Assembly: GCA_021018995.1 (NCBI GenBank)
Contig: CM037593.1
Span: 42,111,810-42,175,809 of the forward strand
Origin: Chloranthus sessilifolius
Taxonomy: Eukaryota; Streptophyta; Magnoliopsida; Chloranthales; Chloranthaceae
DNA length: 64,000 nucleotides
Direction: 5' to 3'
Shown: piece by piece, positions 12,034 to 22,479 of the stretch
Layout: every line of letters starts with the position of its first letter
Numbering within the stretch: the stretch's first letter is position 1
The notes under the pieces: generated by a model
Databases searched by the model: none
Told to the model about the DNA's origin: nothing
What the model saw: the letters and a program-made list of their open reading frames with translations, nothing else
Program-made: the position numbers and the translations under genes

Positions 12034-12460
12034 TTTATATAACACACAACTTGATCGCGGGCCTTGATCCAAGGGCACAATTGAATCGCGCGCTCAATTA
12101 ATAGCGCGTAATAAAAATGTCGCCGGCTCGAAAACCTGCAGCCCGACGATCACACGCCCATATATGGGTGCGTAATCCAATTATGCGCCGCAAAACCTGC
12201 GCGTAATTCCTAAAAACACTTGCATACTAAGCCAGTGACACTCCATTTGTGCGTGTTATAAAGATCGTGAAATTGAATCAAGCGCTCGTCTCCTGACGTG
12301 CAATACCCCTTTCGTCCCTTCCATCACGCGCATCCTTCCAGTCGCACAACTTAATTATGCCCCTTGTGGATTGCGTGTAATTACCCTAGCCTGACAAAAA
12401 AATGTATGCCCAACTGTTGCAACCAGAAATGGAAGCTACAGGCTTGGGCACCAACGAACA
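12034..12460 (-). promoter_or_regulatory. Unit C promoter block, left copy
   Basis: TATA box TTATATAAAC on the - strand at 12034-12043, about 170 bases upstream of the ATG at 11863. Upstream (12050-12390) are many copies of a GCGCGTAATT/AATTNCGCGC motif, the same block seen upstream of the right copy (47230-47610), unit A and the Tat LTR TATA boxes. A TATA followed by a pyrimidine-rich leader is a standard plant pol II promoter layout; activity is inferred. Confidence 0.5.
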
Positions 12461-12750
12461 CACACAGATATCCTAGCTCATACACATACACTCTGAAAAT
12501 CCGAAAATCCAAAACAAAACTCACCCTCATTTAAACACCAAAACTTAAACGCATTACAGCACCATCAAAACTTAGCCCCTAATTTATGCCCAACCACACC
12601 AAAACAACACCTCAAGAACTCCAACTATAATTGAAAGAATTAACCAAAGAAATAAATGCACCCCACCAAACAACCAAACCGAATCAATTCAGCCAAATCA
12701 AAACTAGCTAAAAATTCAAACTTCACAAAAAATTTCCTTCCATAAATGAA
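12460..12750. other. A-rich spacer between units B and C, left copy
   Basis: AC-rich sequence collinear with the right copy at 46.80-47.2 kb on the other strand. No open frame or motif that I can support. Confidence 0.4.
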
Positions 12751-12756
12751 TAAAAT

Positions 12757-13570
12757 TATTACAAGTCACACCGAGGGCATACCCTCTGAATACACAATTT
12801 GAACAAATTCAGCACCTTCAGGCAATGCCTGAATATGAATTTATTCGGGGGAGAAGAGATCTTGGAGAGGCCCGGAGAAGAAGCACACCCTGAATGAATT
12901 TTGACTATGACATCCTCTTCTCCTCCTTTTCTTCCAGAGATGCTTCTTGCCATACAATTCTTCGAATTACACGACAAAATAGCATCATCTCAAAGCCCCG
13001 AGTCTGCAGAAAAGAAAGAGCGACTCATAGGAAGCTACTCAGGACCTGTGGGATCCAACTAGGGAAGCCTACCTTAGAAAGCATAATAGGGAGGGCTGAC
13101 AAAAGGTCAATCCGCAGAGCCTACCAAGGAGCAATTGGTATCGGTCACGAGAACTCTGACCCAGCTCCATCCTTTGGTTTTCTTCCTACCACCCTTAACT
13201 CTTCCATCTCTTCTCCCAATGGGTGACATTTCAAGCCAGATTGACATCATTGACCCTAGCACCACCCTGAATTCCCAATACCATCCATTCCCAATAATAA
13301 TTAATAAAAAATAATTACAAATCCCTTAGAATCTAACACCCGAGAAACAAAATAAAAAGGGAGAAAAGACATTAATGAAAGGAAAATAATAAAATGCTCC
13401 AAACCTTTGAATAAAATGCCTTGAACTTTCAAATCCTAAAGTTAAAATAAAATTCAAAATAAAACCCAATCCCTTAGCCTCTATTAATAATATACACCTC
13501 CTAAACCACAAAGCGAGAAGTGTCACATTCTTATACTCTCTCAATCTAATCTAAACCAAACACATACCCC
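12757..13570 (-). other. Unit B, left copy: conserved transcription-unit-like block
   Basis: Collinear on the - strand with 46.04-46.79 kb. It ends at the shared TATGCC/CGGTG motif (12757-12795). The middle part (13250-12900) is conserved with the right copy, for example GTCAATGATGTCAATCTG, but has stops in every frame of both copies. It may be a decayed gene or a non-coding transcript. The TATA seen in the right copy is degenerate here. Confidence 0.4.
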
Positions 13571-14160
13571 CTAAAAGACCATAATTCATGACAAGCCTAG
13601 ATAAACCAATAGTCACACAACACTTACCCCTCCAAGAAACACAAATCCACTATAGGATAAATGAACTAATAGGATTAAAATACTAAACATCCATCTAGAA
13701 CTCTTAAAATTAAACCTTAAACTCACACATTTCTAACAAGTGTCATCCCAAATCTAATATAAGACCAAAACAAAATACCTTAAATTTTAAACACGAGATT
13801 CAACTCATACCTCAATTCTTTAAAAGGGAAACTCTAACTTATCTGAATCACAAAATGACCTCAAGATAACTCTCCAAATAAAGTCAAACAAATCTATAAA
13901 ATAAAAATATATATAATATAGTAAATGCCTTAATAAACTTAACTTAATCAAAATAAAATACTGAATAAACTCCAAATAAATCCTAAAATTCCAAGTTAAA
14001 TTTCAAGTCAAATGAAATCAAAACAAAATCCTAATCAAATCCTAATCAGCCAAGTAAGTCAGATAAATGCCTAAATAAGTCGGATTAAATCCAATAATAG
14101 AGGTAAACAAACATAAATAAAATAAACATAATAAACAAAATATCTCTTTATTTAATAAAA
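13570..14160. other. AT-rich spacer between units A and B, left copy
   Basis: Strongly A-rich with quasi-repeats of AAATCCTAATCAAAT and AAATAAACTC type. It pairs with 45.46-46.04 kb on the other strand, which has the mirrored TTTATTTGGATTTA type. No gene seen. Confidence 0.45.
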
Positions 14161-15010
14161 AAAATTTTGTACATCACCAGAGGCATACCACCTGAACATA
14201 CAATCCAAAGCAAAAGCCTAAAACCTAACCTACAACCTAGAACTTGACACGCCACCCAAAAATGTCAAACACTCCATTAGAAGCGGCAAAGAGGCGAGGG
14301 GAGGATTGGTTGGGTAACACATCCCTCCACTTACAACACCTTCCCTTCCGCCATCTTCACCTCCTCCAATGTCGCCTCCTCAACGCTACCTTCACTGCTC
14401 CCTAAAAGGGATTGATGTGAAGGCTAATCTCCTGTTTCCCAACACCGTCCATCCTCAGAGTCACGTCATCACCTAGCATCACCTCAGGTTGAAGATCACG
14501 CAAAACGATGAATACCAAAAGAAACGACATCACGATCGGACGGTTAGATCACACAATATCATAGAAACACGGATATCCAAGCACCAAGAAAATAGAAAAG
14601 GTCAAAACGAAATTGAAAGCATAGGAAGAATGAAGATCCTCCCCCTTATATAGAGCACAGCTCAATCACGCGCCTGATAATTGGCGCACAATTCAATCAC
14701 GCACAGGCAAACAGGCGCGTAACCTCAATCTTGCACAACAGATTGAACGTGCAATCAAACTTTCGCCCGCCCAGCGGGCGTGACACTTTAATCTCATGCC
14801 CTGATAAGAGCGCGTAATCAGATTGTGCGCTATACGATTGGCACACAATTCAAAAGGTTACCCGCACAGTGACCTGGTGATGCCTCAATCAGGCGCTCTT
14901 GTTAGAGCGCGTAATTAGATTCCATGCACGCATTCAAAGGCATAATTGACCCCTTAAAACCATCAATCACGCGCCCCCAAATAGACGCACAATTTAATTA
15001 ACCTCGTCAC
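14160..15010 (-). other. Unit A, left copy: short transcription-unit-like block
   Basis: Upstream GCGC/AATT motif block (14660-15000), TATA box CTCTATATAAGG on the - strand (14645-14656), a leader with GTGATCTAACCGTCCGATCG-like sequence, a short conserved segment (GAGGTGATGCTAGGTGATGA at about 14485), and the shared 3'-end motif at 14166-14195. The conserved segment matches 45160-45200 in the right copy. The leader resembles the leader of unit C, so A looks like a shortened relative of C. No long frame. Confidence 0.45.
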
Positions 15011-15800
15011 ACATTACCCATCGCGATAGGATGCTATCCCAACACCTAAGCTCATTGGCCTGAATCATCTATGCCCATCCAATCATGAAAAGCCAAAAGC
15101 AAACCTCCCGAAAACACGGGCACACCACCGAAGTCAAAAGCGAGTCCCGTCACAATGCAACCACAACGTGATCTTGTATAACCCAAGATCTACCAAAGAA
15201 ATAAATAACACAACTATCCTATCGCACAAATATCCCAGCCCATCGCGAACACCTCACCATGCGATCCAAACATCCTGCACGGAGCAACTATCAAGTCCCG
15301 TCGCGAGCCCCTCATCAAAACACTCCGATGTTCCATCGCAACATCACTACCCAAAACGTTCAGACATAACCCGCCACGCTACATGACCAAAAGGGGAAGA
15401 CTCAACCAATGTCCCATCGCAATAGTGAAAGCAAAGAGCTCACTTCCCGAATCCCTTGCTATGTAGCAGTCTCCAGACACCATTACAGCAGAAACATATC
15501 CCATCACATCCGATCAATATCAAGTTAAAGCGCGAATTTCCCACCAGAGTCCCCTTATGTCCCATCGTGCCTGCAATCATCAGGACTCATCACACCATGC
15601 AATCATAAAGGGGAAGGCTCAACCAATTTCCCATTACGAGCCTCACTTCCCCAAGACGTTTCATTACACTAGCTATAAGGTCTTGCTATAGCAGAAATGA
15701 AGAAAAAAAAAACTTTAAGGTCCCATTGCGACATCACTACGACAACCGATTAGTCCCATTGTGAGCTATACACAAGTCAGGTAAGTATCACCCCTTTTTC
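15010..15800 (+). repeat. PBS-complementary motif cluster, left copy
   Basis: On the + (element-sense) strand there are about ten or more degenerate copies of GTCCCATCGCGA, for example at 15296 (GTCCCGTCGCGAG), 15411 (GTCCCATCGCAATAG), 15560 (GTCCCATCGTG), 15721 (GTCCCATTGCGAC) and 15753. The reverse complement GCGATGGGAC is the second half of the Tat primer binding site seen at 57359. Spacing is irregular (40-150 bp). The right copy (28440-29680 and 43990-44400) has the same cluster on the other strand. Confidence 0.65.
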
Positions 15801-15859
15801 TCTTTACTCGATATTTCTTCTAAAATATAGTTAGCTATGATTATTAAGTCAAATGTTCT

Positions 15860-16042
15860 TCAAAACCTGTCTCTCTCTATTCGCGAATCACTGTAGTCCT
15901 CCCACAAGTGACAATCATCAGTATTCATGGGAAGGTTAGACAGAGCATCTGACATGCCAAGTGTTGTCTTGACAACCACATAAACAGTCGGGTCCACAAA
16001 TCCCATTCCGGTGGATTTGCTTAGCAACACCTCGGAAGCCAC
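15860..16042 (-). CDS. ORF D, left copy: small conserved ORF of unknown function
   Basis: Sixty codons, including KSTGMGFVDPTVYVVVKTTL and HLWEDYSDSRIERDRF, ending in TGA. The right copy (28150-28340) has recognisable STGMGFGDPTIYVVVKTT and then a frame break. Both copies have a CTTCAGA/CTTCAAA sequence just upstream, so this could be a last exon with the ATG at 16042 not being the true start. No family recognised. It lies between the motif cluster and the 3' LTR, on the same strand as genes A-C. Confidence 0.4.
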   Translation of the reverse strand: MASEVLLSKSTGMGFVDPTVYVVVKTTLGMSDALSNLPMNTDDCHLWEDYSDSRIERDRF

Positions 16043-16836
16043 GTTTTCTGAAGTTTTAACATCGAATTGATCTTAAATTAAACTCCCAAATTTTCAAAAA
16101 TCTTGAATTTTTAAAAATAAAATAAAAATATAATAATAGACTCTTATCTATTGACTTTCATTGCTTATCACTCAAATCCATTCTTTTCCCTAGGAAACCA
16201 AACACTTAATATACTCAATTTAGGAACACACAAATGTCCACTAGAAAAGAGAAGCCTAATGCGCCATTGGTGTGAGCAATGGCACACTCGGTCTGACATG
16301 ACTTGCGAAAGCCTTCACCATTACATGATATTACATCTTATTATTATCGGTCTCTGGACCCTATCTCTGGACATTTGTATGACGCCCCCGATATCTCTAC
16401 TGCATTATTTCCCTCTATTTGACTACCCCTTGCAGTAAGTCACACCATATGGGATGTCCCTTACACTCACGGATTAGGATATGATGATTTTCCTATCATT
16501 TGATAGCCCCTTGTAGTAGGGCGCAACATGCGACAGGATGCCCCTTGCACCCGCAAATTAGGATATGTCGACTTCCCCCATTGACTGCTACTCGCAGCAG
16601 GTCGTGATACATGACGGGGTTGCCCCCTTGGTACCCACGGCAAGGAATACGCCATTAAATAGCTACCACTGGGCCCCTGAATGCTCTATTTTAGCTTGTA
16701 CTGATAGATAAGAAAGCTAAGCATTTTATGTTAGCGCCCCCAGTTCACATTTGTGATTTTCCAAAAAAAAAAAGAGAAGGCACCTCGGATGAGGGGTGTC
16801 TACTTCTTCGATGCATTCTTACTTCACAAGAACACG
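16042..16836 (+). other. Tat-L sequence between ORF D and 3' LTR, with decayed polypurine tract
   Basis: Collinear with 27391-28150 on the opposite strand. It contains two or three quasi-repeats of about 80-90 bp (16450-16660) built around GCGACGGGATG-like cores. The bases before the LTR at 16837 have lost the purine run that Tat-R keeps (27391-27404), by a deletion of about 15 bp. Confidence 0.5.
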
Positions 16837-17296
16837 TGACACTCCCATTTTGCCCTCTCAGAGTATACAGATCTATTCAGTCAACCTTTGACTTTACCCA
16901 TGACTTTTTGAAAAGGACTTACCTTCTCTGAAAGTTTTAAAACCCTAATACAGGGACCATATACTAAAACAATAGTATATGGTTGAACACAGGCTAAAAC
17001 AATAGCTCTGTGCTCAGATCCCATAACCCAAAGGCAGGGACTATATACTGAAATAATAGTACATAGTCGAGACACAGACTGAAATAATAGCCTTGTGCTT
17101 CAGACCCGAGACAATCCTGAATTACACACATGATCCGTGCGCGCAATTCGATTGTGCACCACACCATCAGCACACAAGTAGTCCGCTATGGACTAGTCCC
17201 TAACCTTCTAGAAAAACTTTCTAGAAACCATCTGAGACGCGATTGTGTGCCCTTACCAGCGCGTATAATCGGATTAAACGCCCAATCACCGACGCG

Positions 17297-20200
17297 TAAT
17301 TGATCCATTTCGGACCTGGTCTCTAAGTCCTATGACTGCCAAAACTCCATGATTAAGCGCAATGCATAATGTGCTTAATCAGATTGTACCCATCAAAATG
17401 GGCGCGCAATTAGTCTAATTAGACTAGGACTGGAACATCCTGACTAAGCCAGTCAGCCGATCACTCACTAAGTCTGTCACCGACTCAAAGTTCTTAAGCA
17501 CGTGGTACACGACACACAATTTAATTAAACGCATTGGATAGGGCGTGTAATTGAAGTTACCCGGTTAATTAAGCACACCCCACATGGCGCGTAATTAGCA
17601 AAATACCTATAAATAGACCCCTTTACCTCAACCCACAACACAACTTTGAGATTCGAGTTTCAAGTTCTTTGCCTCCAAGCTCAGGATTTCGAGATTTCCC
17701 ATCCTTCAGCGTTTAGGTTTAGGTAATCCCTCTCTAGTTTTAGTTTCAAATTTCTAGTTCTAGATTTTAGTTCTAGAGGTTAGTCTTTAATTTTTTGTCT
17801 TTAGTTCTTAGGTTTAGATTTTAGGTCTCAATTATTAGCTTTGATTCACTCCTAAACCATAATACCTTCCTTTTAATCTATAGTTTTTAATCTCTAGCTC
17901 TAGTTCTTAGTTTCTAGAACCATTTCTTAATGCTATTATCTAATTTTCAGTCTTAAATCTTAGTTTTTATCCCGATACCTTAATTTTCAGTCATAATTGA
18001 TCCATTTCGGACCTGGTCTCTAAGTCCTATGACTGCCAAAACTCCATGATTAAGCGCAATGCATAATGTGCTTAATCAGATTGTACCCATCAAAATGGGC
18101 GCGCAATTAGTCTAATTAGACTAGGACTGGAACACCCTGACTAAGCCAGTCAGCCGATCACTCACTAAGTCTGTCACCGACTCAAAGTTCTTAAGCACGT
18201 GGTACACGACACACAATTTAATTAAACGCATTGGATAGGGCGTGTAATTGAAGTTACCCGGTTAATTAAGCACACCCCACATGGCGCGTAATTAGCAAAA
18301 TACCTATAAATAGACCCCTTTACCTCAACCCACAACACAACTTTGAGATTCGAGTTTCAAGTTCTTTGCCTCCAAGCTCAGGATTTCGAGATTTCCCATC
18401 CTTCAGCGTTTAGGTTTAGGTAATCCCTCTCTAGTTTTAGTTTCAAATTTCTAGTTCTAGATTTTAGTTCTAGAGGTTAGTCTTTAATTTTTTGTCTTTA
18501 GTTCTTAGGTTTAGATTTTAGGTCTCAATTATTAGCTTTGATTCACTCCTAAACCATAATACCTTCCTTTTAATCTATAGTTTTTAATCTCTAGCTCTAG
18601 TTCTTAGTTTCTAGAACCATTTCTTAATGCTATTATCTAATTTTCAGTCTTAAATCTTAGTTTTTATCCCGATACCTTAATTTTCAGTCATAATTGATCC
18701 ATTTCGGACCTGGTCTCTAAGTCCTATGACTGCCAAAACTCCATGATTAAGCGCAATGCATAATGTGCTTAATCAGATTGTACCCATCAAAATGGGCTAA
18801 TTAGTCTAATTAGACTAGATCGAACACCCGACTAAGCCTCACCGATCACTCACTAAGTCTGTCACCGACTCAAAGTTCTTAAGCACGTGGTACACGACAC
18901 ACAATTTAATTAAACGCATTGGATAGGGCGTGTAATTGAAGTTACCCGGTTAATTAAGCACACCCACATGGCGTAATTAGCAAAATACCTATAAATAGAC
19001 CCTTTACCTCAACCCACAACACAACTTTGAGATTCGAGGTTTCAAGTTCTTTGCCTCCAAGCTCGGATTTGAGATTTCCATCCTTGACGTTTAGGTTTAG
19101 GTAATCCCTCTCTAGTTTTAGTTTCAAATTTCTAGTTCTAGATTTTAGTTCTAGAGGTTAGTCTTTAATTTTTGTCTTTAGTTCTTAGGTTTAGATTTTA
19201 GGTCTCAATTATTAGCTTTGATTCACTCTAAACCATAATACCTTCCTTTTAATCTATAGTTTTTAATCTCTAGCTCTAGTGCTTAGTTTCTAGAACCATT
19301 TCTTAATGCTAGTATCTAATTTTCAGGCTTAAATCTTAGTTTTTATCCCGATACCTTAATTTTCAGTCATAATTGATCCATTTCGACTGGTCTCTAAGTC
19401 CTATGATCGCCAAAACTCCATGATTAAGCTTAATGCATAATGTGCTTAATCAGATTGTACCATCAAAATGGCGCATAATTAGTCTAATTAGACTAGGATG
19501 GAACACCGACTAAGCCCGGTCCCGATCACTCACTAAGTCTCACACGACTCAAAGTTCTTAAGCACGTGGTACACGACACACAATTTAATTAAACGCATTG
19601 GATAGGGCGTGTAATTGAAGTTACCCGTTAATTAAGCACACCCACATGGCGTAATTAGCAAAATACCTATAAATAGACCCTTTACCTCAACCCACAACAC
19701 AACTTTGAGATTCGAGTTTCAAGTTCTTTGCCTCCAAGCTCGAGTTTGAGATTTCCCATCATTCAGCGTTTAGGTTTAGGTAATCCCTCTCTAGTTTTAG
19801 TTTCAAATTTCTAGTTCTAGATTTTAGTTCTAGAGGTTAGTCTTTAATTTTTTGTCTTTAGTTCTTAGGTTTAGATTTTAGGTCTCAATTATTAGCTTTG
19901 ATTCACTCCTAAACCATAATACCTTCCTTTTAATCTATAGTTTTTAATCTCTAGCTCTAGTTCTTAGTTTCTAGAAGCATTTCTTAATGCTATTATCTAA
20001 TTTTCAGTCTTAAATCTTAGTTTTTATCCCGATACCTTAATTTTCAGTCATAATTGATCCATTTCGGACCTGGTCTCTAAGTCCTATGACTGCCAAAACT
20101 CCATGATTAAGCGCAATGCATAATGTGCTTAATCAGATTGTACCCATCAAAATGGGCGCGCAATTAGTCTAATTAGACTAGGACTGGAACACCCTGACTA

Positions 20201-21444
20201 AGCCAGTCAGCCGATCACTCACTAAGTCTGTCACCGACTCAAAGTTCTTAAGCACGTGGTACACGACACACAATTTAATTAAACGCATTGGATAGGGCGT
20301 GTAATTGAAGTTACCCGGTTAATTAAGCACACCCCACATGGCGCGTAATTAGCAAAATACCTATAAATAGACCCCTTTACCTCAACCCACAACACAACTT
20401 TGAGATTCGAGTTTCAAGTTCTTTGCCTCCAAGCTCAGGATTTCGAGATTTCCCATCCTTCAGCGTTTAGGTTTAGGTAATCCCTCTCTAGTTTTAGTTT
20501 CAAATTTCTAGTTCTAGATTTTAGTTCTAGAGGTTAGTCTTTAATTTTTTGTCTTTAGTTCTTAGGTTTAGATTTTAGGTCTCAATTATTAGCTTTGATT
20601 CACTCCTAAACCATAATACCTTCCTTTTAATCTATAGTTTTTAATCTCTAGCTCTAGTTCTTAGTTTCTAGAACCATTTCTTAATGCTATTATCTAATTT
20701 TCAGTCTTAAATCTTAGTTTTTATCCCGATACCTTAATTTTCAGTCATAATTGATCCATTTCGGACCTGGTCTCTAAGTCCTATGACTGCCAAAACTCCA
20801 TGATTAAGCGCAATGCATAATGTGCTTAATCAGATTGTACCCATCAAAATGGGCGCGCAATTAGTCTAATTAGACTAGGACTGGAACACCCTGACTAAGC
20901 CAGTCAGCCGATCACTCACTAAGTCTGTCACCGACTCAAAGTTCTTAAGCACGTGGTACACGACACACAATTTAATTAAACGCATTGGATAGGGCGTGTA
21001 ATTGAAGTTACCCGGTTAATTAAGCACACCCCACATGGCGCGTAATTAGCAAAATACCTATAAATAGACCCCTTTACCTCAACCCACAACACAACTTTGA
21101 GATTCGAGTTTCAAGTTCTTTGCCTCCAAGCTCAGGATTTCGAGATTTCCCATCCTTCAGCGTTTAGGTTTAGGTAATCCCTCTCTAGTTTTAGTTTCAA
21201 ATTTCTAGTTCTAGATTTTAGTTCTAGAGGTTAGTCTTTAATTTTTTGTCTTTAGTTCTTAGGTTTAGATTTTAGGTCTCAATTATTAGCTTTGATTCAC
21301 TCCTAAACCATAATACCTTCCTTTTAATCTATAGTTTTTAATCTCTAGCTCTAGTTCTTAGTTTCTAGAACCATTTCTTAATGCTATTATCTAATTTTCA
21401 GTCTTAAATCTTAGTTTTTATCCCGATACCTTAATTTTCAGTCA
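17297..21444 (+). repeat. Six tandem copies of a 697-bp LTR promoter segment
   Basis: Copies at 17297-17993, 17994-18690, 18691-19369, 19370-20050, 20051-20747 and 20748-21444. Lengths are 697, 697, 679, 681, 697 and 697. Each starts TAATTGATCCATTTCGGACC. Copies 1, 2, 5 and 6 look nearly identical (for example one T/C difference near 17428). Copies 3 and 4 carry many single-base losses. Each unit spans distal U3 motifs, the TATA box and the leader, so the LTR has six promoters in series. Breakpoints share TAATT/TAAT, which suggests microhomology-driven duplication. Confidence 0.95.
17607..17616 (+). promoter_or_regulatory. First of six LTR TATA boxes
   Basis: CTATAAATAG followed by a C/A-rich leader. 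Repeated at 18304, 18989, 19667, 20361 and 21058, one per tandem unit. Other LTRs of the family have CTATAAAAG or CTATAAATAG at the same place (48867, 55433, - strand 6958-6967 and 26548-26558). Confidence 0.7.
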
Positions 21445-22479
21445 TAATATTAATCTCTAGTTCTAGTTTTTAGTTCTCAAGAACCAGTCCTTAATTCTAT
21501 GGTTTGACTTTTCAAATTTGGATCCCGATTTCAATCCTGAGATTTTAACTCTTAGTCTTAATCTCTTATAGTTCTAGATCCTAAATTCTGATTTATAGTT
21601 CTAGTTCTTAATTTTTAGTTCTAAAATTTTAGCCCGTAATTATCCATCATCGATTGTTCAATTCATAAAAAATATTATTTTATAATTCAAATTCAGCTTC
21701 TTTCAGTCCTAGCCACCTGATTTGCCTAAGGAGGCCTACGAAGGGTACCTGAGAACGAGGTCAATCCTCCTTAGCATAGCAGGCCAAACCCCCCTTTTTT
21801 TGGATTTTTAGTAGAAATAGGATACTTAAAATAAGTAAATCTCTAATAGATTTAGGATATTTAAATTGAATAGACTTCAAATAGAAGTAGGTAGCTTGAA
21901 ATTAGTTAGACTCCTAATAAAATTAGGATATTTGGATTAATTAGACTTATAATAGAATTAGGATACTTAAAATAATTAGATTTTTAATAGAAGTAAGACA
22001 TTAGAAATAATTAGATTTCTAACAGAGTTAGACTCCTAGTAGAATTAGGATATTTGGATTAATTACACTTTTTAGTAGAATTAGGATTAATTAGAATAAC
22101 AATAGAAGATTAACATAATTAGACATCTAGTAGGATTAGAAGAAACTTAAATCAATCAGAAATAGAGTAGAAAGCTAGATTCTCTAAACTCCTAGGCGAC
22201 CCAGTGTTGCTGACGTTGGTAGGTCGACGATTAAGTAAAGAAGGAACCCACACCTCCTCACAAGCGTGATCAGTGACGTGTTGCAGCGTCAATAAATATC
22301 TGCAGTTGGCGATTGCATTGAACCAGGTATCTTCACCCCAAATTTACCTATTTAATTTCAGCACTCATTATTTTCTAATCTATTACTCCATCATCACCTT
22401 TCGCCAGAGTCCACTTGGGACCGAATTGGGCCACTGATTCCGGGGATCGAAAGGAACCCAGAAAAAGCGTGTACCAACA

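Larger units (their letters stand above)
3780..12045 (-). pseudogene. Gene C, left copy: spliced PMD-like gene antisense to Tat-L
   Basis: Ten exons can be placed on the - strand by GT/AG-type junctions that recur in the right copy: 1 (11863-9773, start ATG at 11863), 2 (9431-8746), 3 (about 8645-8493), 4 (8412-7906), 5 (7821-7708), 6 (5090-4974), 7 (4893-4828), 8 (4743-4685), 9 (4572-4508), 10 (4429-4022, stop TAG). Exon 1 is split by an Athila solo LTR (9977-11810), and intron 5 holds a Tat solo LTR (5114-7643). Exon 1 has one further stop. The TATA box is at 12034-12043 and a shared 3'-end motif at 3784-3820. Without insertions the coding part is about 2.4 kb (about 800 residues). Exons 2-4 resemble the plant mobile domain; exons 5-10 look like a charged, coiled-coil-like tail. 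Part of the mobile domain is deleted in exon 4. Function unknown. Confidence 0.7.
1..22479 (+). mobile_element. Tat-L: 3' part of a giant Ty3/gypsy Tat-lineage element
   Basis: Sense order on the + strand is RNase H end, second RNase H, integrase (1 to about 2300), a 14.5-kb 3' region holding genes on the opposite strand, then a 3' LTR that ends in ACCAACA at 22479. The 5' LTR, gag, protease and RT lie upstream of the window. The Tat assignment rests on the second, RNase-H-like domain after the first, and on the very long 3' region; both are known Tat traits. Two solo LTRs (5114-7643, 9977-11810) have inserted in it. All pol frames have stops, so the copy is dead. The outer base of the 3' LTR abuts LINE sequence; the expected 5-bp target duplication is GTTAG (22480-22484), with its partner off-window. 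Confidence 0.85.
16837..22479 (+). mobile_element. Tat-L 3' LTR, expanded to 5.6 kb
   Basis: Starts TGACACTCCCATTTTGCCCT (ancestral TGTAGACACCCCCATTTTG) and ends GTGTACCAACA. At 5643 bp it is more than twice its relatives (2099-2594 bp); the excess is five extra copies of a 697-bp segment (17297-21444). Outside the array the order is the family's: U3 with GCGC/AATT motifs (17100-17300), leader, GC-rich conserved block (about 21718-21800), AT-rich quasi-repeats (21830-22140), a TTGGCGATTGCATTG segment near 22306 related to the PBS, and the terminal CCGGGGATCGAAAGGAACCC-like part. Confidence 0.9.

Noticed and set aside
15168..15386. A 72-codon + strand frame
   Set aside because: It lies in the PBS-motif cluster and is not open in the right copy.
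16151..16438. A 95-codon + strand frame near the Tat-L 3' LTR
   Set aside because: No counterpart in the right copy and no recognisable motif.
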